Origin: Bacteroidales bacterium
Lineage (GTDB): Bacteria; Bacteroidota; Bacteroidia; Bacteroidales; UBA932
Length of the DNA: 64,000 nt
Direction of reading: 5' to 3'
NCBI GenBank assembly: GCA_022647615.1
Contig: JALCKZ010000001.1
Coordinates: forward strand, 1,724,178-1,788,177
Positions 8,971 through 18,283 of this stretch are shown one piece after another. Below the pieces are notes generated by a model. That model was given only the letters and a program-made list of their open reading frames with translations. It searched no databases and was not told the DNA's origin. Each line of letters opens with the position of its first letter. Position 1 is the stretch's first letter. The position numbers and the translations under genes were made by a program.

Positions 8971-10512
8971 ATGAGAGAAGTAGAAGTATCTTTTGAGGCG
9001 CGTGAAAATCCCTCCAGAGAGCAGATAATTAATAAGTGCGCAAGACAATGCGGCGTGCAGGAGAAAAATATTTCTTACTTTGAAGTTTTGCGAAAGTCTT
9101 TGGATGCCAGAGGCGGTGGCATCCTTGCAAAGTACAGAGTACAAGTTGCTGTAAAAGGGGAGCAAATTCCTGAGCCATTTAAAATTCAGCCTTATTTGGA
9201 TTGTTCTAATGGTGAGAATGTTATAATAATCGGTGCGGGACCGGCAGGATTATTTGCCGCGTTAACGTTGCTCCAGCTTGGCAAGAAACCTGTGATTTTA
9301 GAGAGGGGAAAAGATGTTCACTCCCGCAAATTTGATACTGCAAAACTCTCTAGAGAGCAGATAGTTAATCCAAATTCAAATTATTGTTTTGGGGAGGGCG
9401 GTGCCGGAACTTTCTCTGACGGAAAGCTTTATACTCGCTCCACTAAAAAAGGCGACATCCGCGAGGTGTTGTATCAGTTTGTGAAATTTGGTGCAGACCC
9501 TTCCATTCTTATTGATGCTCACCCTCATATAGGCAGCGATAAACTTCCGGCAATAATAGAGGCAATGCGCAATTGCATAATTGAACACGGCGGTGAAGTC
9601 CATTTTAATTCCAAAGTTTCTGATTTGCAGCAAGTTAAAGTTGAAAACAATGTCCAATGGAGAGTAATCTGCCAGGATGCTGAATATGTTGCAACTTCTG
9701 TAATACTCGCGACAGGTCATTCAGCAAGGGACATCTATCAATTGTTTTACGATAAAAAATGGGATTTGCAGGCAAAAGGATTCGCACTTGGAGTGCGTGC
9801 GGAACATCCTCAGTCTCTGATAAATAACATTCAGTATCACAAAAAATGGCAGCCTTATTTGCCCGCTGCAGAATACTATTTGGTAACTCAGGTAGAGAAC
9901 AGGGGAGTATTCTCTTTTTGCATGTGCCCCGGAGGAATTCTTGTGCCCGCCGCAACTGAACCTGGAGAGGTAGTTCTTAACGGGATGAGCAACTCCATGC
10001 GTAATTCCAAGTGGGCCAATGCAGGTATTGTCACATCTGTTGAACCTGAGGATTTACCTGATTTTGAGGAATTTGGAGCGCTTAAAGTTTTAAAGTTCCA
10101 GCAGTCTGTGGAGAGAAAAATATACTCTCTTAACGGCGGAACACTCAAGGCTCCTGCACAAAGAATGGATGATTTTGTGCGCGGAAAACTTTCCGCAACT
10201 CTTCCTGCAACTTCTTATGTGCCCGGTGCTTACAGCGCAATGTTAAATGAAGTCCTGCCCGATTTTGTAGCACGCAGGCTGCAGAAAGCATTCCCGGAAT
10301 TTGACAAAAAAATGAGAGGCTATTACACCTCTCAATCTTTATTGCTTGCAGTTGAATCCAGAACTTCATCTCCAGTTAGAATTCCCAGAGATCCTGAGAC
10401 TCTGCAACATATCACGCTCAAAAACTTATATCCGTGCGGTGAGGGAGCCGGTTACTCCGGTGGTATTGTCTCATCCGCAATTGACGGTATCAATGTTGCC
10501 AGAAAGATATAA
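8971..10512 (+). CDS. FAD-dependent oxidoreductase (uncharacterised FAD-dependent dehydrogenase family)
   Basis: A 513-residue flavoprotein. After about 85 residues of an alpha/beta N-terminal domain comes the dinucleotide-binding motif VIIIGAGPAGLFAALTLL, ending with ERG. CFGEGGAGTFSDGKLYTRSTK and a C-terminal PCGEGAGYSGGIVSSAIDG motif are typical of the COG2509 family. The last segment is the FAD-binding closing motif. Substrate and physiological role are unknown for this family. It follows tsaD by 58 bp in the same direction and may share its transcript. Confidence 0.85.
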   Translation: MREVEVSFEARENPSREQIINKCARQCGVQEKNISYFEVLRKSLDARGGGILAKYRVQVAVKGEQIPEPFKIQPYLDCSNGENVIIIGAGPAGLFAALTLLQLGKKPVILERGKDVHSRKFDTAKLSREQIVNPNSNYCFGEGGAGTFSDGKLYTRSTKKGDIREVLYQFVKFGADPSILIDAHPHIGSDKLPAIIEAMRNCIIEHGGEVHFNSKVSDLQQVKVENNVQWRVICQDAEYVATSVILATGHSARDIYQLFYDKKWDLQAKGFALGVRAEHPQSLINNIQYHKKWQPYLPAAEYYLVTQVENRGVFSFCMCPGGILVPAATEPGEVVLNGMSNSMRNSKWANAGIVTSVEPEDLPDFEEFGALKVLKFQQSVERKIYSLNGGTLKAPAQRMDDFVRGKLSATLPATSYVPGAYSAMLNEVLPDFVARRLQKAFPEFDKKMRGYYTSQSLLLAVESRTSSPVRIPRDPETLQHITLKNLYPCGEGAGYSGGIVSSAIDGINVARKI

Positions 10513-10577
10513 ATCAATTTGCCTGGCCGCTGCGTTGCATGCTCTTCTCTTTTTGCGTTGCAAATTCCTGCTAAATA

Positions 10578-11129
10578 TTAATGGCAGCCGCTGCAACCCT
10601 CGCATCCGCCGTCTCCGCAATCTCCTCCGCAAGAATGCTGAGCTTTCTCATTGAATAATCCGTCAGTAAGCTCTTTTTCAGTAGCTTCCCTGATATTTTC
10701 AACTTTGCCTTTAAAGTTCAAATCTGCTCCGGCAAGAGGATGGTTGAAGTCCATGACAACAACTTTTTCCAAAGGCTTTACATCCTTAACTACGCCGTTA
10801 AGTCTGTTACCTTCACTGTCTTGCATAGGAAGCATATTGCCGATAGTAAGAAGACCTTCCTCAACTTTTCCGTCTCTTTCAAAGAGATTCATTGGAAGAT
10901 TTACTACGGCAGCCGGATTTACCTCTCCGTAAGCGTCTTTTGCAACAAGTTGAAATTCAAACAAATCTCCCTCTTTCTTGCCAAGAATCTGCTCTTCAAA
11001 TTTTGGAAGAAGCATTCCTGAGCCAAATATAAATTTTAAAGGGCTCTCTGCCTTTACTGTCTCAATCTCTTTACCGTTAACCGTAAGCGTGTAGGTCAGA
11101 GATACAACTTTTTTATTTCCGATTTCCAT
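10578..11129 (-). CDS. FKBP-type peptidyl-prolyl isomerase, SlyD-like, with Cys/His-rich tail
   Basis: A 183-residue protein of the SlyD branch. FKBP strands frame an inserted IF domain (about residues 60-130), with the typical start VVSLTYTLTVNGKEIE, LPKFEEQILGKKEGD and the FNHPLAGADLNFKGKV return strand. It would catalyse proline isomerisation and act as a chaperone in the cytoplasm. The tail (residues 165-183) contains five cysteines spaced among glycines plus terminal His, which suggests Ni2+/Zn2+ binding as in SlyD's metal-binding tail. It starts about 97 bp after nhaC and may be the last gene of that unit. Confidence 0.88.
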   Translation of the reverse strand: MEIGNKKVVSLTYTLTVNGKEIETVKAESPLKFIFGSGMLLPKFEEQILGKKEGDLFEFQLVAKDAYGEVNPAAVVNLPMNLFERDGKVEEGLLTIGNMLPMQDSEGNRLNGVVKDVKPLEKVVVMDFNHPLAGADLNFKGKVENIREATEKELTDGLFNEKAQHSCGGDCGDGGCEGCSGCH

Positions 11130-11226
11130 ATTGTACTTTTTATTGATTTTTAAAATGCTGTTAATTTGCAGCGCTGCAATAATTGCGCTGCGGGGGTTGC
11201 AAAGATATTTATATTATTTTACTTTC

Positions 11227-12747
11227 TTATCCATCGCGACAGATATTTTTGCCGCCTCTGCAGCAGCCTCTTTTGCATCCCTCTCCGCAATGCTTATGCC
11301 GCAATGCCACTTTCATCAAAGGCTTGTTGTGTTTGAAAATTCTAAAACCGATTGCTGCGCAAAGAATTGACATTATGGGAGATATCAGATTAAAGAAACA
11401 ATAGGGCGCATATACAAGCGTTGGCACTCCAAGTACGCTGGACTGCATGACGCCGCATGTATTCCAAGGCACAAGCACAGATGTAACTGTGGCGGAATCC
11501 TCCAGGGAGCGGCTCAGCAGCCTACCTTCATATCCTTTCTCCTCATATAATTTTTTGAGCATTTTACCCGGGACAATAATTGCCATATACTGATCAGCCA
11601 GTGTAATGTTGCAGAATATGCATGTTCCAATTGTGGTGGAGACAAGACTTACTGTATTCTTCATCAGCACTTCCATCTTTTCCGTAATTTTCTTTATGAA
11701 TCCCGCAGCTTCCATTATTCCTCCGAATGCCGTGACACATAGAATAATCCAGATTGTATTAAGCATTCCTGCAATTCCGTTTGTAGAGGCAAGTTTTGTG
11801 AGCATATCGTTTCCTGCAGCTATGTCCACGTGGCTTGATATAACTTTTACGGGTACGTAAAAATATGTTTTCCAGTCATTTAAAGCAAACGGGGATATCT
11901 GAGCCGTTATTTGCGGCTGGACAAAACAGGCAATAACCGCTGCAAGCACTGCAGATAAAAATAGTGTCAGAAAAGGGGATACTTTCTTTATAATCAGGAA
12001 TATAGTAAAGAACGGAATAAGCAGCAGCCAAGGAGAAATATGGTATGTTCCTTTGATTGCTGCAAGTTGTGAGGCTACATCTATATTGGAATTTGCGTGT
12101 ATCGTAAAACCCGCAATTGTAAAAATTGCCGCAGTAATTATAATTGCCGGTATGTTTGTGACCAGCATGTATTTAACGTGGTCATACAATCTTGCGCCTG
12201 AAATGCTTGAGGCAAGATTTGTTGTATCGGATAATGGGGAGACTTTATCTCCAAAATATGCTCCGGAAATAATGGCGCCTGCAAGCCAGCCGGAATGGAA
12301 ACCCAGAACATGGCCTGCGCTTATCATTGCAACTCCAATGGTACCAACTGTGGTCCAGGAACTTCCAATCATCAACGATATTACCGCAGTGAATACAAAA
12401 ATAACTATCAAGAATACGGAAGGATTAATTAATTCCAATCCATAATAGACAAGAGAGGGGACAACGCCGCTTTGTATCCAGGATGCAGTTAGCGCTCCAA
12501 TCATCAGCAAAATAAAAATTGCAACTCCTGCATTGCTCAGATTTTCAAGCATTCCCTGTTCCAGCTTTTCCCATGGAACTTTCAGTTTCATCATGGCAAT
12601 CAGCGCACCGGTGACGGCGGCGGAAACAAGTGCTATCTGCGCAGGTCCTGATGTGATTTCACCTTTATACACAAAGATGCTTACAATTATTATAGCAACA
12701 AGTACAATAACTGGAATGAACGAGAGAAAGAGGCCGGGCTTCTTCAT
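11227..12747 (-). CDS. nhaC: Na+/H+ antiporter NhaC family
   Basis: A 506-residue inner-membrane protein with about 11-12 hydrophobic segments. Conserved NhaC features include GSSWTTVGTIGVAM, GAYFGDKVSPLSDTTNLA and the late LVPWNTCGV motif. It exchanges Na+ for H+ (some members exchange malate/lactate together with ions). The last about 20 residues are unusual: six cysteines among Gly, Lys and Arg after residue 486. The final four codons coincide with the repeated CTGTCGCGA word. Only 5 bp separate it from the M14 peptidase upstream, so they form one transcript. Confidence 0.9.
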   Translation of the reverse strand: MKKPGLFLSFIPVIVLVAIIIVSIFVYKGEITSGPAQIALVSAAVTGALIAMMKLKVPWEKLEQGMLENLSNAGVAIFILLMIGALTASWIQSGVVPSLVYYGLELINPSVFLIVIFVFTAVISLMIGSSWTTVGTIGVAMISAGHVLGFHSGWLAGAIISGAYFGDKVSPLSDTTNLASSISGARLYDHVKYMLVTNIPAIIITAAIFTIAGFTIHANSNIDVASQLAAIKGTYHISPWLLLIPFFTIFLIIKKVSPFLTLFLSAVLAAVIACFVQPQITAQISPFALNDWKTYFYVPVKVISSHVDIAAGNDMLTKLASTNGIAGMLNTIWIILCVTAFGGIMEAAGFIKKITEKMEVLMKNTVSLVSTTIGTCIFCNITLADQYMAIIVPGKMLKKLYEEKGYEGRLLSRSLEDSATVTSVLVPWNTCGVMQSSVLGVPTLVYAPYCFFNLISPIMSILCAAIGFRIFKHNKPLMKVALRHKHCGEGCKRGCCRGGKNICRDG

Positions 12748-12752
12748 TTTAT

Positions 12753-14375
12753 CTATTTTTTAAGCAACATGATTTCATCTGCGCGCAACGTACCGGCTGT
12801 TAAACCGTCCATCCTCATCACAAAATCTCCCATTCTGTCCTGATGGTGATCATATAATTTAACCCACTGGTTTTCACCATCATTGCTAACTTTTTTATTC
12901 TCTCCGACAGCCCATTTGTACACCTCGTAGTCTCCCTCCGGCACATCTTTAATTTTGTATTTGACTGATGCTCCGTCTTCTGATGCCTGCAGGAATCCGT
13001 CGCCAAAGAACAAATATTTATAGTCGCAAATTTTGTCCATGCCTTTGCCGCTGTCAGGCTCTCCGGCCATAATTCTGTCGGGATTAGCAATGCCAAGATA
13101 ATCTCCTATGGCCCAGACTGTTTTAATGCCAAGCTCTTTTAAATTTTCTGGCGTTACCCAATCTCCCTCCTCATTTTTGTTGTAGAAAGTGTAAGGAGTT
13201 TCATAGGTTAGCGCTATAGTTTTTTCTTTAAAATTATCCCAGAAAAATCCCTCTAAGTACTTGGAATTCATATTGGAAAAGCTCAGGCAGTTCTTGTCAA
13301 AATATTTATTTCCGTAAATGTTAAGAGCTGCAAACAGCATTAAATCTTTATAGTACTCCGGGGAAGTTGTCTCCGCAGTATGTACCCAGAAGGTCACGTG
13401 GTCTGCAACCTGTGAGTGAAAATTCAGAAACATTGCAAGAGGATTATCTCCGTAAGTTGTTGTGGTTATGAACTTTTTGATGTTCTTGACTTCCGGCTCA
13501 GTAAGGGAATCCGGCTGTCCGTAATTGACTTCCAAGTTTACTCCGCTGGATGAGCAGCGTGAATATCCGCGGGCAACTCCGTCGGGATTTGCAAACGGAA
13601 GGATATAGAAAATTGCATGATTTCTCAGTTCCCTTGCGTAAGCGCTGGAGCCTGTAAGATAGTCAATTATGCCATCCAAATTCCAGCTGGAAGGGGACTC
13701 GCTGGGGTGGATTCTTCCGTGCATGTAGATTCTTGCCTTTCCTTTATCAGGAATATAAGTGTTGGTAATCATTATGGTGTTCATCTCTCTCCCTTCCCTG
13801 CTTTTTCCCATGGAATAAATTGCAACGCCCATTTTATATTTCCAATCTTCCATCCTATCTTTCAGATACTTATTAGTATACGGAATATAGTAAGCGACGT
13901 ATGCGGAATCCCGGTCGTAAGTCTTTGTTGTTACATCTGTTTTAGGGGCCTCTTCTTTTGAATATCGCTGCCAATCTTTGCCGTTGTAGCTGTAGAACGG
14001 TGCGCGGGAATCTGTATCAAACATATTGATTGTCAATGACTTTCCCTTAACTCCCGTCATCAGAAAATAGTACCATCTGCTGCTTGGATCCAGCGTGCTG
14101 TCAACGGGATTAACGGGGTCTTTGCGGCTGGTTATATTGTATGTAAAATGTTGTATGGAATCTCCTGTAGATGTGACCGTTGTGTCAACAGATATAAATT
14201 TTATTTCAGCTACCGCTCCGCTTTCAAAGTTGTCAAAGAATTGAATTTTATCTGAGATTTTTGCATAAACAGTACTGTCCTTTGCAGCAACCGGTAAATT
14301 TTGAGAATATGCGGAAGTCAAAGAAATAACAGATAATGAGCAAATTGCAGTTATGATTACTATGAGTTTCTTCAT
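12753..14375 (-). CDS. secreted M14-family zinc carboxypeptidase
   Basis: A 540-residue exported metallopeptidase. A signal peptide spans about residues 1-24 (hydrophobic IVIITAICSLSVISL, cut near AYSQ). The M14 zinc ligands are H223 and E226 in IHPSE and H320 in LNFHSQ. The general base is E392 in TYETPYT. NPDGVARGYSR is the substrate-loop motif, although the usual DLNR is replaced by NLEVNY. An N-terminal beta domain of about 170 residues precedes the catalytic domain, and a C-terminal beta domain (from about residue 430) follows. It probably trims peptides or cell-wall stems in the periplasm. Its stop lies 5 bp before nhaC, and its ATG is 3 bp after the TIGR02757 gene. Confidence 0.88.
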   Translation of the reverse strand: MKKLIVIITAICSLSVISLTSAYSQNLPVAAKDSTVYAKISDKIQFFDNFESGAVAEIKFISVDTTVTSTGDSIQHFTYNITSRKDPVNPVDSTLDPSSRWYYFLMTGVKGKSLTINMFDTDSRAPFYSYNGKDWQRYSKEEAPKTDVTTKTYDRDSAYVAYYIPYTNKYLKDRMEDWKYKMGVAIYSMGKSREGREMNTIMITNTYIPDKGKARIYMHGRIHPSESPSSWNLDGIIDYLTGSSAYARELRNHAIFYILPFANPDGVARGYSRCSSSGVNLEVNYGQPDSLTEPEVKNIKKFITTTTYGDNPLAMFLNFHSQVADHVTFWVHTAETTSPEYYKDLMLFAALNIYGNKYFDKNCLSFSNMNSKYLEGFFWDNFKEKTIALTYETPYTFYNKNEEGDWVTPENLKELGIKTVWAIGDYLGIANPDRIMAGEPDSGKGMDKICDYKYLFFGDGFLQASEDGASVKYKIKDVPEGDYEVYKWAVGENKKVSNDGENQWVKLYDHHQDRMGDFVMRMDGLTAGTLRADEIMLLKK

Positions 14376-14378
14376 GAT

Positions 14379-15161
14379 TTAACACTCCTTTTGTTTAGGC
14401 GCTTTTGGTTTTTTGGGTTTTGGATTTTCAACAGAGTATGCAAATAATGCATAATCACCTTTGCACGGGTCGCCCGGAAATGCCTGTGCGCAAAAATCGG
14501 TAATTTCTTTTGCTGTCCTGTAATCAGATGGTTTTCTGTCTGTTATTCCAAGGTCTAGCGCTGTATCATGCACGTGGACATCCAGTGGAATAATCAGGTC
14601 TGCCGGAGAGATTGTCTTCCACAAGCCAAAATCTACCACTCCGTCATTGCGTACCATCCACCTGCGGAACATGTGGATTTTTTTATTTGGCATTTTTAAA
14701 TCGCTCTTCTGTCCAAAAATCTGAACTCTCATTTGGTCGGGTGTAAGTGGCTCAAGGCTTTGATGTTCACTATAATACTTGCGCAAATTTCCGCATATCA
14801 TTGCAAATTCGCTCCACTTAACCGTGCGGTGCAAACTTTTGTCTTCATCCCTGTATTTGCCGGCCATTATATATTCGTATGGTTTCCAGTGCATTTCATC
14901 CATTGCACGTCCCGTATCCCTCAGTATCATGGCTCTTCTGCCCCATGCAAGATGCGCCGCAATAATTCCTGCAATCTCAATATCCTGCAGCTGAACTTTA
15001 TAACTGTCGGGGACAGGAAAATTTTCCTCCGGCTGCAACCCTTTGTACATCAGATAGAAATGGCGCGGGAAAATAACTGGGTCTTTGCCGCGGAAATGGC
15101 TGATTGTGTCATATTCGCACCCCAGCCTGGCAATGGTTTTTATAATTTCAGATCTCTCCAT
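14379..15161 (-). CDS. TIGR02757 family protein, unknown function
   Basis: About 260 residues, soluble, no signal peptide. I recognise the family pattern: ...GREP/FPRHFY near the start, IAAHLAWGRRAMIL, LHRTVKWSEF, CGNLRKYY, and the C-terminal LIIPLDVHVHDTALDLG with KEITDFC. The LDVHVHDTA segment recalls HhH-GPD-like helical folds, but I do not assign an activity. I place the start at MERSEII; an upstream frame (MMCLFF...) would run through the rpmE terminator. A perfect -7 box (TAAATTTG) ends only six bases before this ATG, which would give a leaderless or nearly leaderless mRNA. First gene of a unit with the M14 peptidase and nhaC. Confidence 0.8.
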   Translation of the reverse strand: MERSEIIKTIARLGCEYDTISHFRGKDPVIFPRHFYLMYKGLQPEENFPVPDSYKVQLQDIEIAGIIAAHLAWGRRAMILRDTGRAMDEMHWKPYEYIMAGKYRDEDKSLHRTVKWSEFAMICGNLRKYYSEHQSLEPLTPDQMRVQIFGQKSDLKMPNKKIHMFRRWMVRNDGVVDFGLWKTISPADLIIPLDVHVHDTALDLGITDRKPSDYRTAKEITDFCAQAFPGDPCKGDYALFAYSVENPKPKKPKAPKQKEC

Positions 15162-15177
15162 TGCAGGCAAATTTACA

Positions 15178-15206
15178 CAAAAAAAGAGGCACATCACTGC
15201 GCCTCT
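15178..15206 (-). terminator. Rho-independent terminator after rpmE
   Basis: On the minus strand, AGAGGC and GCCTCT pair around a 10-nt loop (with an inner G/C mismatch zone) and are followed directly by seven or more T residues. It lies about 24 bp after the L31 stop codon. Confidence 0.75.
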
Positions 15207-15229
15207 TAAATCTTTGTTAAACCAAGAAA

Positions 15230-15484
15230 TTATTTCTGATTGTATTTCTTGTATCTGCTGTAGAACTTATCTACACGTCCGGCTGTATCTACAAGCTTCA
15301 TCTTACCAGTAAAGAATGGGTGAGAAGAGCTGGAGATCTCTACCTTTACCAAAGGGTAGGTCTGGCCGTCTATATCAATTGTCTCTTTGGTTGCCTCACA
15401 ACTTCTTGTGATAAACACCTGATCATTAGACATATCCTTGAAAGCTACAAGTCGGTAGGTTTCGGGATGAATTCCTTTTTTCAT
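15230..15484 (-). CDS. rpmE2: 50S ribosomal protein L31, type B
   Basis: An 84-residue ribosomal protein that binds the large subunit near the inter-subunit bridge. It begins [20 protein letters not shown] and contains the SSHPFFTGK motif. It lacks the CxxC pairs of type A L31, so it is the zinc-independent type B form (RpmE2), the usual kind in this phylum. Monocistronic: a near-perfect promoter lies upstream and a strong terminator downstream. Confidence 0.97.
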   Translation of the reverse strand: MKKGIHPETYRLVAFKDMSNDQVFITRSCEATKETIDIDGQTYPLVKVEISSSSHPFFTGKMKLVDTAGRVDKFYSRYKKYNQK

Positions 15485-15507
15485 ATCTCTTTAATTTTAT
15501 TGGAGCG

Positions 15508-15538
15508 CAAATGTACAATTATTTTGCTTTTAAACAAA
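15508..15538 (-). promoter_or_regulatory. Bacteroidetes-type promoter of rpmE2
   Basis: Read on the minus strand: TTTG (-33), exactly 19 nt, then TACATTTG (-7), about 24 bp before the L31 start codon. This matches the primary sigma factor consensus TTTG-N19-TANNTTTG. Confidence 0.8.
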
Positions 15539-15585
15539 AAAACGTAATCTTTTTAGCTCCCGACAGTTCACTATTTCCCTAGTAA

Positions 15586-16815
15586 TTACTTAATTCTGAA
15601 CAGAGGCTCATCTTCATACAGCAGCATTTTCTTGGTTTTCTTTATCCATTTCTGCTCCTCTGTCTTAATATGTTCCTTTAAGTCATTCCAATCTCCGCCG
15701 CCCTGTACAAAATCTATAAGCTCCTTATCTCCAAGCAATAGCTCTATTGCAGTTTTGTCATTTCCCGCCTCGTATTTCCCGGGACGGAACTTGAAGCCCG
15801 GGCAGTTGTCTTTTACAAATCTCATTATGCGCAAATTGTGCAACAGCGCATTGTATTGATTTTTAGGATTAAGCAGCAGCTGAAAGCCATAGCAGCACTC
15901 ATTAGCAAACTTGTGGAATGTTGGAATAAACTTAAGCCAGCGCATGTAAGCACCCTCATCTGCAATTGGATTTTTGGAATCATTCCAGTTTGCATAATTG
16001 TGCTCTTTGTTGAAATTCAGCAAGTTCTCCATGAATGGCGCTCCAAAAATCTCAAACGGCCTGGTGGTTCCGCGCCCTTCGCTCACATTTGTCCCTTCCC
16101 AAAGGCATTGGCCGGAATAAAATGTGGCTGTGAAAAAGCCGGGGAAGTTTGGAGACGGAGGAATGCTCCATGGCATCAGTTCTTTGTTAACTGCTGATGC
16201 TCTGTAAGATATAATATGCAAAGGGAATTTTGCCCCAATCTTGCAGTATAGATAGTAAGCTAGTTCTCCAATTGTAAGTCCGTGACGGTGAGGTATTCCC
16301 TCAATTCCAATAAAAGAACGGTAACCCGCCCTTAATGCGGTCCCTTCTACTTGCCTTCCTGCAGGATTTGCCCTGTCTATAACATAAACGGTTAGCTGGA
16401 TATTGTTGTCTTTTAGAACGTTAAACAAGTTATAAATTGTGCTTGGATAGGTGAAATAGCGGCATCCGGCATCTTGAAGTTCAATTACAAGCGCGTCCAA
16501 ATCTGTTAGCTTATCTGCTTGTGCGGAGAGAGAATCCTCATTGTTCCCGTATAGGGAAACAAATTCCACATCCTTGAGTTCCAGATTTTTATAGACTTCT
16601 GTTTCATCCATCTTTACTTGGTCCTGAAGCTCTCCAAACAGGCCGTGTTCAGGGGTAAAGACTCTCTTTAAGACACCTCTTATTGCTAATGTCTCAAAGA
16701 GATATTCACCATTCTCCGGGTCCCATGCAGTTTGATTGCAAAGAACTCCCAGCTTCCCTTTGTGCAGCACCAAGTCTTCCTGCTGCAGCAATGAACTTGT
16801 TCTAAATGAAAACAT
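15586..16815 (-). CDS. namZ: DUF1343 protein, NamZ-like exo-beta-N-acetylmuramidase
   Basis: A 409-residue protein of the DUF1343 family. GKLGVLCNQTA at the start, FTPEHGLFGELQDQ, the LVIELQDAGCRYFTY motif, NPAGRQVEGTAL and WEGTNVSEGRGTTRPFE are family signatures. Characterised members remove terminal MurNAc from peptidoglycan fragments. This copy has no signal peptide (MFSFRTSSLLQQEDLVL), so it would act in the cytoplasm, presumably on imported muropeptides; that is inference. Its ATG follows the glmM stop by one base, linking amino-sugar recycling with UDP-GlcNAc synthesis. Confidence 0.88.
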   Translation of the reverse strand: MFSFRTSSLLQQEDLVLHKGKLGVLCNQTAWDPENGEYLFETLAIRGVLKRVFTPEHGLFGELQDQVKMDETEVYKNLELKDVEFVSLYGNNEDSLSAQADKLTDLDALVIELQDAGCRYFTYPSTIYNLFNVLKDNNIQLTVYVIDRANPAGRQVEGTALRAGYRSFIGIEGIPHRHGLTIGELAYYLYCKIGAKFPLHIISYRASAVNKELMPWSIPPSPNFPGFFTATFYSGQCLWEGTNVSEGRGTTRPFEIFGAPFMENLLNFNKEHNYANWNDSKNPIADEGAYMRWLKFIPTFHKFANECCYGFQLLLNPKNQYNALLHNLRIMRFVKDNCPGFKFRPGKYEAGNDKTAIELLLGDKELIDFVQGGGDWNDLKEHIKTEEQKWIKKTKKMLLYEDEPLFRIK

Positions 16816-16816
16816 A

Positions 16817-18208
16817 TTAGTGAGAAATTGCGTTTACGTTTGCGATTATCTCTTTTGCAATTGCATCAGCTTGTTTTTTAGTAGGGGCCTCGCAGTACAA
16901 GCGTATAATTGGCTCTGTATTAGACTTTCTAAGCTGAGCCCAGCTGCGCTTCTCATCCATGTTTATTTTAACTCCGTCAATTGTGGAGATGTCATATTTT
17001 GAGTACTTCTTTGCAATTCCGGCAAGAACTTTATCTACGATTTTTGCATCGGAAATTTCTATTCTGTTCTTGGATATGAAGTACTGCGGATAAGTTGCAC
17101 GTAGCTGAGTCATCTTAATCTTCTTATGAGCAAGGTTGCTCAGGAATAATGCTACGCCCATATAAGCATCTCTGCCGCAATGTAATGCAGGGAAGATGAC
17201 TCCTCCGTTCCCTTCTCCTCCAATAACGGCGCCAACCTTATGCATCATTGTAGTTACGTTAACTTCTCCAACCGGAGCGGGATAATATTTCTCTCCGCAA
17301 GCCTCAGTGACATCTCTTAAAGCCCTTGTGGATGACATGTTTGAGACGGTAGGCCCTTTCTTCTTTTCCAGAACGTAAGCCGCACAGGAGACCAAAGTAT
17401 ACTCTTCTCCAAACGGGGTCCCGTCTTCACACATAAATGCAAGTCGGTCAACATCAGGGTCTACGGAGATTCCAAGGTCAGCCTTCTCTTTGATTACCGT
17501 AGAGGAAAGCTGTGTAAGATTTTTTGGAAGCGGCTCCGGATTGTGCGCAAAGTTCCCTGTTGGGTTGCAGTTTAGCTCTATGCACTTAACCCCCAGTTTT
17601 TTAAGAAGCTTAGGCATTGTGACTCCGCCAACAGAATTTATGGCATCCAGGACAACTTTAAATTTTGCCTTTTTAATTGCGGCAACATCAACAAATGAAT
17701 TTTTCAGCACGGCATTGATATGTGCGTCTGTAAAATCTTTATTTGTCAAGGTCCCGATAGAGTCTATTTCCGCAAAGTTAAATCTCTCTTTATCAGCTGT
17801 CTCAACAACTGCGGCACCTTCTGCTGCAGTAAGGAACTCGCCTTTGTTATTTAGGAGCTTCAAAGCATTCCATTGTTTTGGATTGTGGGAAGCGGTGAGG
17901 ATAATTCCTCCGTCCGCCTTTTCCAAAATCACAGCCATCTCTGTAGTAGGGGTGGAAGCAAGACCTGCGTTGATGACATCTATTCCGCAGGAAATCAGCG
18001 TACCGCAGACTATTTGCTGTACCATTGAACCGCTAAGCCTGGCGTCTCTTCCAACAACAACTTTAAGTCTCTTTTTCTTTGGAAATTTTTTTCTTAGTTC
18101 CGCGCAATAGGCTGCAGAAAATTTTACAATATCTACAGGAGTAAGAGAATCTCCAACTTTTCCTCCTATCGTCCCCCTAATGCCGGATATTGATTTTATT
18201 AATGTCAT
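16817..18208 (-). CDS. glmM: phosphoglucosamine mutase / phosphomannomutase family (GlmM-like)
   Basis: A 463-residue alpha-D-phosphohexomutase, likely converting glucosamine-6-P to glucosamine-1-P for UDP-GlcNAc. The phosphoserine is S107 in TASHNPKQWNALK. The metal loop is DPDVDRLAF, the sugar-binding loop is GEGNGGVIFPALHCGRDA, and SNTEPIIRLYCEA binds phosphate. I choose the ATG at MTLIKSISGIRG because a clear AGGAG sits six bases ahead, rare in this genome; an upstream frame adds 14 unconserved residues. Mannose or glucose specificity remains possible for this archaeal-like GlmM branch. Followed immediately by namZ. Confidence 0.88.
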   Translation of the reverse strand: MTLIKSISGIRGTIGGKVGDSLTPVDIVKFSAAYCAELRKKFPKKKRLKVVVGRDARLSGSMVQQIVCGTLISCGIDVINAGLASTPTTEMAVILEKADGGIILTASHNPKQWNALKLLNNKGEFLTAAEGAAVVETADKERFNFAEIDSIGTLTNKDFTDAHINAVLKNSFVDVAAIKKAKFKVVLDAINSVGGVTMPKLLKKLGVKCIELNCNPTGNFAHNPEPLPKNLTQLSSTVIKEKADLGISVDPDVDRLAFMCEDGTPFGEEYTLVSCAAYVLEKKKGPTVSNMSSTRALRDVTEACGEKYYPAPVGEVNVTTMMHKVGAVIGGEGNGGVIFPALHCGRDAYMGVALFLSNLAHKKIKMTQLRATYPQYFISKNRIEISDAKIVDKVLAGIAKKYSKYDISTIDGVKINMDEKRSWAQLRKSNTEPIIRLYCEAPTKKQADAIAKEIIANVNAISH

Positions 18209-18233
18209 TTGTTTACTCCTTTTATTTAATGAA

Positions 18234-18264
18234 AAATCATTCCGTCGCACAGGCGGAATGATTT
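18234..18264. terminator. terminator between atpK and glmM
   Basis: A perfect 11-bp stem (AAATCATTCCG / CGGAATGATTT) with a 9-nt loop. On the minus strand it ends in a TTTTT run. It closes the V-type ATPase transcript 20 bp after the atpK stop. Confidence 0.8.
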
Positions 18265-18283
18265 AAAATATTTTTGCCTATGC

